Source: Fagopyrum homotropicum (lineage: Eukaryota; Streptophyta; Magnoliopsida; Caryophyllales; Polygonaceae). From it: a stretch of DNA of 64,000 nucleotides. The first letter of the stretch is position 1. Every line of letters begins with the position of its first letter. A program made the translations under genes and the position numbers. Where the stretch lies: positions 105,048,320 to 105,112,319 of the forward strand of contig BSWB01000003.1 in the NCBI GenBank assembly GCA_033239125.1, given 5' to 3'. Positions 33,202 through 43,778 of this stretch are shown piece by piece. The notes beneath the pieces are model-generated. The model was given only the letters and a program-made list of their open reading frames with translations, did not search any database and was not told the DNA's origin.

Positions 33202-34612
33202 TTTATTTTAATTTCTTTTTTTTCTCCCTCTTAAATTTGTAAAAATTTCATATATTTCTTTTTTTCCATTATTGAAGTTAACGTTGTTAAGCTTTTAAAC
33301 TGACTTGAGCAAAATCCGAAAAACATGAAAATACAAGGGTACCACTCGAACTAAAAAAACCTTTTGGTAAAATTCGAAAAACCCCAAACCACAGGGGTAC
33401 CATCCGAAATTTCCCAAAATTTAAATAAGAAACAACTTAATAAAAAAAGAAGTACAATTTAAATAACAACCAACATAACAAAAAAAATACATACTAAAAT
33501 AAACAATAAGAAAGGAAAAACATAATTTCATTAACAAACAACTTAAATTCTTAAGTTTAGGGTCCATTTAAGGTTGGTATTGTATGTTTAGAGTTATCTT
33601 TATATTTTATTTCAATCTTATGTTATAAGTTATGTATATGTTGAAATTACTGTATCACTTTAATTTTTTTATTAAATTAGATTTTTTTTATCAGTAAGTT
33701 AATGTGTCATTTTATGTCTAAAATCTATTTTAAATTGTAAGTTTTTAATTATAAGAAAATGAAAATACACATATTAATAAATATTATATTAGATTGATAA
33801 ACTTAAAATCTTGTGTAAAAAATAAATTTAAAAACGCTAAATGTTCACTGCATAAAATCCTATATACGTTACAAGAAGTCAATTTTTTTTATCGAAACAT
33901 ATGCAAAATGGGTGTCATTGGATAGATAAAATTAAATCTTATTCAAAAATATTTTTTTTATTATTAATATTTATACGGAAAATTGGGGTTTTTTAAATTA
34001 ATTAAAAAACCTGGCATATGGCGTGTTGTCACTAGCCAGATTTCGACCAGTCAGGGCACGCCATGTGGCACGCCTGTTTCAAAGGGCAAGCCAAAATGAC
34101 GTCGTTTTGCCCTTACTATAAAAGAAAAGAACGAGATAGGAGTCGACGCCAATATTGACGTCGACCTCCGAAGCTACTAACCCCCTTTGTCCTCCATGCC
34201 ATCAAATTGATGGCATGGTTGGGTTTTGTAGCCCCGACCCTCCATTGTGGAGGGTCTTAGAACCACAACCCCAAAATGAAAGCCGAGGTTTGGCACAAGT
34301 TTGTGAACCCGTCACTTCGAATAACTTTTCAAATTCCTTGTCAGGAAGTTTAAATGGAATACGTAATCCATCCGACAAAAAGATAGGGCACAAATTATGA
34401 ATCACAAATTCAAAATACTACATTATTCATGCAACAATGTAATGTGGTCGACCTCTCAAAAAAAATACAAAGAAGGTCAGGACAACACGTTTGAAAAAAC
34501 TAGACCGAGTCATGGCACACACAGATAGAATCCAAGCATACTAAAAAATCTACACCTAGAACCATGCGTTCACTACCTCGGCCATTGTCGCATTTTTGTT
34601 GAGCTCCTTAAC
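33202..34612. other. AT-rich intergenic sequence with a promoter-like spot
   Basis: Right half of the pre-insertion sequence of the solo LTR. It has a 40-bp unit repeated at 33311-33350 and 33369-33408 (each with ...GGGTACCA...CGAA), then low-complexity AT-rich DNA, then a GC-richer part with the promoter-like site at 34097-34124. An 81-codon ORF at 34155-34400 starts soon after that site but resembles nothing I know. No gene is called. Confidence 0.4.
34097..34124 (+). promoter_or_regulatory. Promoter-like site: TGACGTCG plus TATAAAAG
   Basis: TGACGTCG (34097-34104), an ACGT-core site of the bZIP type, lies 12 nt before TATAAAAG (34117-34124). The spacing is tighter than usual and no recognised gene follows, so this may be the remnant of a transposon or lost gene promoter, or chance. 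Confidence 0.35.
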
Positions 34613-34617
34613 GCAAT

Positions 34618-35901
34618 TGATGTGGGATCATCTCCAACACAAGGACCACTTACACGTTCAAAGGCTAAAGCATTGAAGGACAAACCAACAAACCCTTCAC
34701 CTTCTTCAGAGTCAATCATGGATGGAGCGATCATAAGGTCAAGAGCAAAGGCGATTCAAGATGAAGTTACGAACATACTCATTACATGTACGCTCAAGGA
34801 AACTCTACTCACTCTTAAGGGTTCCTTGGTAACGTTACTGAGTGTTATAGAAGAGCCAAGCCACGACCAAGAAGATCCACCTAGCAAAAAAAAAGGATAA
34901 GAGCAAGTAAGAGCCTCAGAGAGGAAAAATTGACCGATTTTCCCGCAGGATTCTCGACCGATTTTCGTGTCCGATTTTCCTTCATTGAGACGAGTTTAGC
35001 AAGAGATCCGGCAATGATCTTCTATCTTTTGACAATTATATCTTGCTATGATTCCTTAAAGCTCTCAGACTATATTAAGGGATTATTGGTTAGAATTTTA
35101 TCTTTATAGATTTTATATTTTATATATATCTTAAAGATATCTTTGCAAGATTATCTTCTAAGTATATTTTTCCTAGTTTTCATATGATTAATCTCCCTTA
35201 TAAATATCCTTAGTCGAAGAGTTTGTTGGGTAGATTAGATTTGATATTTTCAACAACTTTTGTGAGACTTGCAACTTCATTTACAGAGTTTGTATTTTAT
35301 TCATTAATCATTTAATTAAAAGAGAGCTTTGGTTGAATTGTTGTGAAATTCTTGCTAGATTGTTGTTGTGTGTGTTAATCTTTTTGAAGGTTGGTGCTCA
35401 TGGTCAATACTAGTCCCTTCTTGTGCTTGTCTTAACTAGAAGACTTGTGTAAGGTTAAAGAAGTGTGGGTTAAGGTAATCTTTTCTTTTAAGGGTTTTGA
35501 CACTTCATTGGTCAAGGTTCTTTTGCGGAACTATATTAGTTCATATCTTCCTATACATCTTTCAGTTATCATTCCATATTCATCTTAACTAGAAGACTTG
35601 TGTAAGGTTAAAGAAGTGCACGTTAAGGTAATCTTCTCGTTTAAGGGTTTCGACACATCATTGGTCAAGGTTCTTTTGCGGAACTATATTAGTTCATATC
35701 TTCATGTACATCTTTAATTTATCATTTTATATTCATCTTCTTATCTTTTCATATCATTCAATAATCCGTATTCTTAGTTTCCAAAATAATCAACTTGTTC
35801 TTCATAATAAATCGACCGATTTTCTATATAGAATAACCCGATTTTTCTTCCATTTAAGGACTTTCAATCTAGAATGGGAACTGCGGCTTATCCCCGCATC
35901 A
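34618..35901 (+). repeat. E4 5' LTR
   Basis: 1284 bp, TGATGTGGGATC...CCCCGCATCA. Its first ~275 bp match 54478 onward and its last ~570 bp match about 56165-56579. A TATAAATA is at 35199-35206. Palindromic AATCGACCGATTTT-type motifs lie at 34924-34980 and 35795-35847. A duplicated stretch ('cttaactagaagacttgtg' to 'ggaactatattagttcat') occurs at about 35430-35555 and 35584-35700. Confidence 0.9.
35199..35206 (+). promoter_or_regulatory. E4 5' LTR TATA box
   Basis: CCCTTATAAATATCC context, the best TATA match of this LTR. The homologous part of the 3' LTR has been replaced by foreign sequence, so it cannot be compared. Confidence 0.55.
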
Positions 35902-35904
35902 AAG

Positions 35905-35918
35905 TGGTATCAGAGCTA
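35905..35918 (+). promoter_or_regulatory. E4 primer binding site, tRNA-iMet type
   Basis: TGGTATCAGAGCTA, 3 nt after the LTR end CATCA. It is the classic initiator-methionine tRNA primer site of plant chromoviruses and copia elements, and differs from the tRNA-Asp site of E1-E3. Confidence 0.92.
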
Positions 35919-36068
35919 AGAGATTAAAGTCCGAACATCCACAAAAGGTTTGATTTTTATTTGAGTCTTCTTTGAGTCATATAAAGTCGAGTCTTTCTTG
36001 TTCACCATCTTGGTGAGATTATTTGAGTTTAACGTGCATTGATTTGTGTAAGTTCTGGAAGAGAGAAA
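35919..36068 (+). other. E4 leader, first part
   Basis: Noncoding leader after the PBS, cut by E3. Its last five bases, AGAAA (36064-36068), are the E3 target duplication. It resumes at 47249. Confidence 0.7.
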
Positions 36069-37892
36069 TGATAACACGATTTATTGCATAGTTTTAGGTA
36101 ATCATTTAGATAGATTTCTCACTCATTCATGCATAGTTTAGCACTAGTTCACGACGTTTGCACTCAATTCACGTACTTTGTCGAGATAGACGTCTACACG
36201 GAATTGTGCGTTGCTTTGTAGGTATTTCGGGAGATTTAGGAGCTAAAATGATACGTTTGAGGATCGTTCATCTAGATGGCACACCCTCGGACTCATTAGG
36301 ACACAAGCTAAAGGCTAAGGAGGACTCATGGAGCCTTGCCAACACAAGCCATGCACCAAATCACAGCTTAATGATCCAAAGCGAAGTTTCTGGAGCAAAT
36401 CACGGTTTACTGGCACATTCCACGGCCGTGATTTTACCCGTGGATTTTGCCAGATTCTTGTGACAGCTGTGCCACGACTCTCATGGCCAGCTCATGCAAA
36501 ATTTGTTATAAAAGTGGTCCTTCATTGGCTAAGAAGAGGATCTTGGAGCAGCTCTCCATTATCCATTATCCTCTAACAAAAATATTCTCTCAACAAGAAG
36601 TCTTTCTAGGAAGGAAAGTGCCAAAGAGGAAGAAGAAGATCTCCATTGAAGAGGAGAAGAAGAACACGCACCATTACCACACTTTGATAGTTTTTGTATT
36701 GAAGAATTCCGGATTCTATTTCTAGAGTTGTATGAACCATTTTAACCTTCTTTTGGAAGGATTGTGAGTTACTCTAATTCTATTTTCAGCTTGGTTTTGA
36801 TTTAAGTTCACTTGTTCATCTCTTTTCCTTCATCATCTTGCAAATGGATGTCATGATTTTATGTTTGCTTGTTTCGATTTCTATTATGAATGTTGTAGGC
36901 TAAATAGATGTGGTTCTAGGGTAAGGAAAGGATGGTTATGGCTAGGGCTATGATAGGACGGACTTAGATTTATCTTTGGATGACTTGTGTGCATAAACGC
37001 AGCCTCTGTTAGGAATCACGGGTAGTTCTTGGCAAACCACGGCCGTGGTTTAGGTAGAACAAACCGTGATTTTCCTTGGTTCGGTGGATCTTGTCTTAGA
37101 TTGTTAGAATGTTGAAATCCTAAGTGTTTGTTGAGTTAAATCCATCCTAGGGCGACCTAGTGTTAGCAACTAAGTGTTAGGAGAGACTTACCCGGTAATC
37201 CTTACTCTTAAATTCCAAAGATAACAAACCTTAGGTAGTGGTGAGCCTAATAAGCCGCCATTGGATTAAGTGTGCTAGGATAGTTGTTTAGGACTTCCCT
37301 TTCCAAGACCTACCCGGTAAGGATAGGTTAAGATCTCTAGGTAACAATCCGGTTTGTGTAGAATTCTGTCCCTTAGGTTCTTAGAGACTTACCCGGTGAT
37401 GAGACCTAGGGAATGGACTAGTGGATCATGAGACCTACCCGGTGATTGATCCCAATCTAGAAACACTTAACCCCAACATAGTTAATCCAAGGAATGAATG
37501 TTAGCTTGAGTCCTATGCCATAACCGGAACTTCCAACCCCTAGAATCCATCTTTTCTTTCTTTGATCTATATCTTGTTTAGCTTGTTTATTTGTGTTGAT
37601 TCATAGTTTAGTTGATTGTTTACTTTGCATGAATTGTGATCTTTGATTGATCACTAAAAACCAACCAAAAACATTTGAGATTTTCATTTCTTTCTTTCTT
37701 TCTTTTCTTTCAACCTAGGTCTTTACTAAACTCAATCACAAATTGAATCAATTTCACCTTAGTCTTTGTGTTCGACCTCGGAATACTATCCCTACTACAA
37801 ACGTCCCGTACACTGCGGGTTTCGCTAGGTAGTTTAGGATTTAGTTCGAGTTATAAATTTAAAGCTTTTTGTGCTACATCCTAGCGTGAACA
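36069..37892 (+). repeat. E3 5' LTR
   Basis: 1824 bp, TGATAACACG...GCGTGAACA. It contains TATAAAAG (36507-36514), CCACGGCCGTGG-type clusters at 36399-36444 and 37016-37072, a TTTC microsatellite near 37686-37712, and sense copies of the ACTTACCCGGT motif near 37187-37200, 37310-37323, 37385-37400 and 37432-37445. It is 27 bp longer than the 3' LTR near 36175-36201. Confidence 0.95.
36507..36514 (+). promoter_or_regulatory. E3 5' LTR TATA box
   Basis: TATAAAAG, conserved at 45860-45867 in the 3' LTR. Transcription is expected to start about 30 nt downstream, near 36540, just before the ORF-free leader part of the LTR. Confidence 0.65.
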
Positions 37893-37898
37893 AGTTTT

Positions 37899-37916
37899 TG
37901 GCGCCGTTGCCGGGGA
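37899..37916 (+). promoter_or_regulatory. E3 primer binding site, tRNA-Asp type
   Basis: TGGCGCCGTTGCCGGGGA, 6 nt after the LTR. Same site as E1. The gag ATG at 38034 lies 117 nt further on, preceded by TTTTCAGG and CTTAGG, two splice-acceptor-like spots. Confidence 0.92.
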
Positions 37917-38033
37917 CTAGGTCTAGATTGAGTCTATTTTGTGATTGTTATTAGTGTAGATCTTTCTCGTTGCTTTTGATCTCTCTTTGGTGTGTGTCTT
38001 TGCTTTTCAGGACATTTCTTACTCCTTAGGTGT

Positions 38034-41000
38034 ATGCGAAGATCTCGTGGAAAGGATTTAGCTCCATTCGATCCCGAACCGGAGAAAACCCTTAGATCAA
38101 GATCAAAGAGCATTCGAAAAGAGAAGGAGATGGCCGGAAGAGATCTCCAAGCTGAATTGGATGAGGCTTTAGAGCAAATTAGGATAAGGGATAAAGCTCT
38201 GGAGAATGAGAGGAGACTTGCCAATGAGAGGCAAGAGGCAACTAGGAGGGAGATTGAGGAGATTAGGCAAGCTCTTGTGCAAAGAGAGCTTAACCGTCAA
38301 CAACCTCCTCCACCTCCACCACAACCGCAGCCGGCGGTAAACATTAGGGTTGTGCCCATTGCTATGGAAGAGCCACAAACGTTGGGGCAACGTATGGATC
38401 CGGCACAAAGAGCACACCGTCCGGGTGTGAACTTAGGAGATCCCGCAGCCCATGATTACGAGCTCCGCCCTCAAGTTCTACAAATGATCCGACACAATCA
38501 ATTTGGAGGGATGGAAGGAGAGTCTCCTCATCAACATTTGATGAATTATGAGATCTTGATGGAGACTCTTAGACCGCCAAGATTGGAGAGCAACAACCAT
38601 AAACTTAGGGCTTTCTCCTTCTCTCTTAAGGATAAAGCCTTGGCTTAGTATCAATCTATTCCACAAGGGCGAGTTGGTACTTGGGAGGAGATGACAACCG
38701 AGTTTTTGACTAAGTTCTTCCCACCTTCCAAGACTACCGAATTAAGGGGGAAGATCAATGCCTTCGTGATGAAGGATAGAGAGAGTTTATTCAAGTCTTG
38801 GGAGAGGTTCAAAGATCTTCTCCTTGATTGTCCACACCATGGTATACCAAAAATTGAGCTATTGGAGATCTACTTCAAAGGACTTGATGAAGATAGCCAA
38901 TTCAAGCTCCAATCTCTTTCCGGTGGAACTTTTATGGAGAAGCATGTAGATGAGGCTTGAGAGTTTGTGGAGAAGCAAGCTCTAGTGATTGAGAAATACT
39001 CCTATAGGAAGAGTGAAGGGAGAAAGGCGGGAGCATATGAGGTGAGTGAGATCACCATGAACAATTTCAAGCTTGACGCCATCAACAATGAATTGAAGTC
39101 CTTGAGGGAGTTGTGTGCTACAACTTTGAAGAACCAAGCAACTCCTCAAGTGCTTCCACAAGCCAACTTGTCTTCCAAGGAGGAGGATGTGAATTATATG
39201 GGAAGGGGCAACTTCAAAAATTACCAAGGCCCAAGGAACTTCAACAACAACCGGCAATTCAACAATTACCGGCCCAACCACAACCATCCCGGATTTTCTT
39301 ACTCTAACCCGGATGGAGCCTTGAACCCTCCCGCTTCCACAAGCACAACTCCACCACCGAAAGCTTCACAAGAACCTCCACCCGGATTCACTCAACCTCC
39401 AAAGGATAGAACCGAAATGATGTTTGAGCAATTGCTTGGAAGGTTGAGTGGTCTTGAGAGCACGGTGACTTCAATTTCTAAAGCTCAAAAGGTTTTGGAA
39501 GCACAAGTGTTTCAAAAAGCAGGTGAAGCCCATAGAGATCCGGGAAAGCTTCCCGGAAGGACCGAAGACAACCCAAGAGGCCAAGTGTTGGCCATCACTA
39601 CAAGGAGTGAGTTGAGCATGAAGGATCCTTTGCCCAAGGGTCATGCTAAGGGGAAACAAGTGGTGATAGAGGAAGAGACTTTGCAAAGAGATGGAGGCAA
39701 GAGCAAGGATGTAGAGCCAACCTATGTGGCACCGCCTCCATACAAACCGCCACTACCGTTCCCTCAATCACGAGCAAGAGCTCTCTTCGACAATCATTTT
39801 GGTAAGTTCCTTGAACTAATGTCTAAATTGCATATTAACATTCCGTTCATGGATGCTATTTTAGGAATGCCGGCATATGGCAAGTTCTTGAAGGAGATAC
39901 TCTCCAACAAAAGGAAGTTGGAGGAGTATGGGGAGATAAGAATGACCAAGAGATCCTCGGAATTGATCCAAACAATGAAGGAGGAAATGCCTCCCAAGCT
40001 AAGAGATCCGGGCTCTTTTTGTGTCCCAATTGGAGTGGGAGATGTGAAGTATGAGGCCCTTTGTGATCTCGGGGCAAGTGTAAGCATCATACCGCTTGCA
40101 CTTTGCAACAAGGTTGGGCTAGGAGAGCCAAAACCGGTCAAGATGACCCTCTATATGGCGGACCGTTCTATCACTCATCCGGTTGGGATTTTAGAAGACA
40201 TCCCGGTGCAACTAGGAGGATTCTATGTGCCAATTGACTTTGTCGTCTTGGATATTCCGGCGGACTATCCGGTTCCCATCATCTTGGGAAGGCCTTTCCT
40301 AGCCACTTCCGGATGCCTAGTGGATTGCAAGAATGGAACTCTCTCCTTCAACATTGGAGAGGAGAACATCAAGTTCAAATTGTCCACAATGATGAAAGGG
40401 CCGACCCTTGATGAGGATGTCTTCAACATAGTCGAGCAAGAGGAATCTAGGGAAGTTGTGAGCTCGATCTTGATCGAGGATCCCTTGGAGAAGGTTCTTA
40501 CTTTAAGTATGATGGAGGAAGGTGTTGAGGAAGCCTGCAATGAGGAGATCAAGGCCTTGGAAGCATTAGAAGAAGAGCCAAGAGTTGGATTTGAAGGCCA
40601 CGAAGGAGTGTTGAACAACTGCGAGTTCCACGATCGAGATTTATGTTCCACGGCCGTCAAACTCTCTGGACAACTCCGGGAATCAGGCTTGGCAAGAACC
40701 ACGGCCGTGGACTTGGACCAAACCGTGATTCCAGCCGTGGTTTCCCCTGGATCAGCCCTTGATGATGATCAAGCCTCTAGGAGCCATGGGGAGTCTTCAT
40801 TTGCTTTAGATTCATCTCATCCAACCTTATTTGGATCGTCTCCAACCGATAAAGGTCCTCCTAAACTTGAACTCAAACCCCTCCCCTCTCATTTAAAGTA
40901 TGCTTTCCTTGGTGTTGATTCTACATATCCGGTAATTGTGAATGCATGCTTGAGTGATGATGAACTTGCTAAGTTGGTGCATGAACTAAGATTGCATAGG

Positions 41001-43778
41001 AAAGCCATTGGCTATACTATAGATGATTTGGTTGGCATTAAGCCTTCTTTGTGCATGCATAAGATAATGATGGAAGATAACCACAAACCCTCTATTGAAC
41101 ATCAAAGGAGATTGAATCCTATAATGAAAGAGGTAGTCAAAAAGGAAATCATTAAGTTGCTAGATGCGGGAATTATCTACCCTATCTCGGATAGTAAGTG
41201 GGTTAGTCCCGTTCATGTAGTTCCTAAGAAGGGTGGGATGACCGTAGTAACTAATGAGAACAATGAACTAATCCCGACTAGGACGGTTACGGGGTGGAGG
41301 ATGTGCATTGATTATAGGAAATTGAACATGGCCTCTAGGAAAGATCACTTCCCTCTCCCCTTCATTGACCAAATGCTAGAAAGGTTAGCTCAACACTCTC
41401 ATTTTTGCTATCTAGATGGCTATAGTGGATTCTTCCAAATCCCTATCCACCCCGATGACCAAGAGAAAACAACCTTTACATGTCCATGGGGTACTTTTGC
41501 ATATAGAAGAATGCCATTTGGGTTGTGTAATGTACCCGCCACCTTCCAAAGGTGTATGATGGCTATCTTTTCGGAATACATTGAAAATATCATGGAAGTG
41601 TTTATGGATGATTTCTCTGTTTATGGTTCTTCCTTTGATAATTGCTTGGCTAACTTGTCATTAGTATTGCAAAGATGTGAGGAGACAAATCTTGTCTTGA
41701 ATTGGGAAAAATGCCACTTCATGGTAAGTGAAGGCATTGTGTTAGGACACTTGGTGTCTAACCGTGGCATTGAGGTTGATAGGGCCAAAATTGAAACGAT
41801 AGAGAAGTTGCCACCACCTACCTCGGTGAAAGGGGTAAGGAGTTTCTTAGGGCATGCCGGTTTTTACCGGAGGTTTATTCAAGATTTCTCTAAAATTTCT
41901 AAGCCTCTCACTAACCTACTAATGAAGGATGTTGATTTTGTCTTTTCCAAAGATTGTCTTGAGGCTTTTTGTAGGTTGAAGAACGCCTTGATCTCCGCAC
42001 CTATCATGCAACCTCCGGATTGGAGTTTACCATTTGAGATCATGTGCGATGCAAGTGATGTAGCCGTTGGGGCTGTTTTGGGGCAAAGGAAAGATGGGCG
42101 CACTCATGCCATTTATTATGCTAGCAAGACGCTAGATGATGCCCAACTCAATTATGCTACCACCGAGAAGGAGTTGTTAGCGGTTGTGTATGCATTTGAG
42201 AAGTTCCGCTCATATCTTGTTGGAGCGAAGGTCATAGTTTATACGGATCATGCTGCGATCCGTTATCTACTTACCAAGAAGGATGCCAAGCCTAGGTTGA
42301 TTCGGTGGATCCTTCTTCTACAAGAATTTGATTTGGAAATCCGGGACAAGAAGGGATCCGAGAACTCCGTGGCGGATCACCTTAGTAGACTCCCACCATT
42401 AGAGCTTGAAAGAGATGACATCTCAATTGATGACTCATTCCGGGATGAGCAATTACAAATGGTGGAGGAATGCTTGTTCCAAGTGTCTAGAGGAAATGAG
42501 CCATGGTTTGCCGACATCGTGAACTACTTAGTGTGTGAGGAAGTGCCTCCCGGATTGACATATGCACAAAGGAAGAAGTTCTTCAACGATGTGAGACACT
42601 ACTATTGGAGTGAACCACTTCTATTCAAGAGAGGGCCGGATGGAATGTTTAGAAGATGCATACCGGAAGATGAAGTGGAAAGTGTGATCCGGCATTGTCA
42701 CTCCTTACCATATGGAGGCCATGCTAGCTCACACAAAACGTGTGCAAAGGTATTACAATCCGGTTTTTATTGGCCTAACTTGTTTAAAGATGTGCAAGGT
42801 TTTGTAGCGGCATGTGATGCTTGCCAAAGGACGGGCAACATCTCAAGGAGGAATGAAATGCCCTTGAACAACATCCAAGAAGTCGAAATATTTGATGTGT
42901 GGGGTGTGGACTTCATGGGGCCATTCCCTTCTTCATGTGGCAATCTCTACATCCTATTGGCGGTAGACTATGTGTCGAGATGGGTGGAGGCAATCGCCTC
43001 TCCTACAAATGATGCCAAAGTGGTGGTGCGGTTCTTTAACCGAGTGATCTTCCCTAGGTTTGGTACACCAAAGGTGATCATTAGTGATGGAGGGAAGCAC
43101 TTCACAAATAGGAACTTTGGAGAGCTTTTGGCTAAGTATGGGGTGACTCATAAGGTGGCGACACCTTACCATCCCCAAACTAGTGGCCAAGTGGAGATCT
43201 CCAACCGGGAGATCAAGGCCATTCTTGAGAAGACGGTCTCTAGGACGAGAAAAGATTGGGCCATGAGGCTCAATGATGCCTTATGGGCATATAGAACCGC
43301 CTTCAAGACACCGATTGGCACCACTCCTTACAAGTTGGTCTATGGCAAGTCTTGCCACCTTCCGGTAGAGATGGAGCATAGAGCTTATTGGGCCATTAAG
43401 TGGCTAAATTTTGATCTAAAAGAGGCGGGAGAAAAGAGATTGCTTGAATTGAATGCCCTCGAGGAGATCCGGTTGGATGCTTATGAGAATGCCCGGATTT
43501 ACAAGGAGAGAACCAAAAGATGGCATGACAAGAGGATCATCCCCAAGGAGTTGAGTGAAGGAGATCTTGTCCTTCTCTTCAACTCAAGGCTAAGGCTCTT
43601 TCCCGGAAAGCTCAAATCAAGATGGACCGGGCCATATGTGGTGAAGAAGATCTTTCCCCATGGAGCTATTGAGATAGGAGGGGAACATTGTGAAAACTTT
43701 AAGGTAAACGGGCACCGGTTGAAGAAGTATATCCCGGGAGCTCCGGTGGATATGATTGCCCCACTTTACCTTGAATAG
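38034..43778 (+). pseudogene. gag-pol: E3 gag-protease-RT-RNase H-integrase polyprotein, two stops
   Basis: One frame of 1915 codons. ATG at 38034 (MRRSRGKD) is chosen because E1 has the same start. Order: coiled coil about residues 25-85; gag core about 150-310; protease LCDLGASVSIIP (about 40066-40101); RT with CIDYRKLN, DGYSGFFQI, MPFGLCN and FMDD (about 41604-41615); RNase H with MCDASDVAVGAVLGQ and YTDHAAI; integrase with an HHCC zinc finger (about 42693-42831) and the catalytic residues Asp (GVDFMGP), Asp (ISDGG) and Glu (QVEISNRE). The tail has the RWTGPYVV-type block. TAG at 38646-38648 and TGA at 38958-38960 both replace the Trp found in E1 (LTWYQS and DEAWDF), consistent with G-to-A changes. 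Everything after 38961 is open for over 1600 codons. Confidence 0.95.

Noticed and set aside
36158..36725. Overlapping ORFs in the E3 LTRs (also at 45538-46078)
   Set aside because: They lie in three frames of the LTR around the TATA box and leader; the 27-bp difference between LTRs falls in one of them. No family resemblance.
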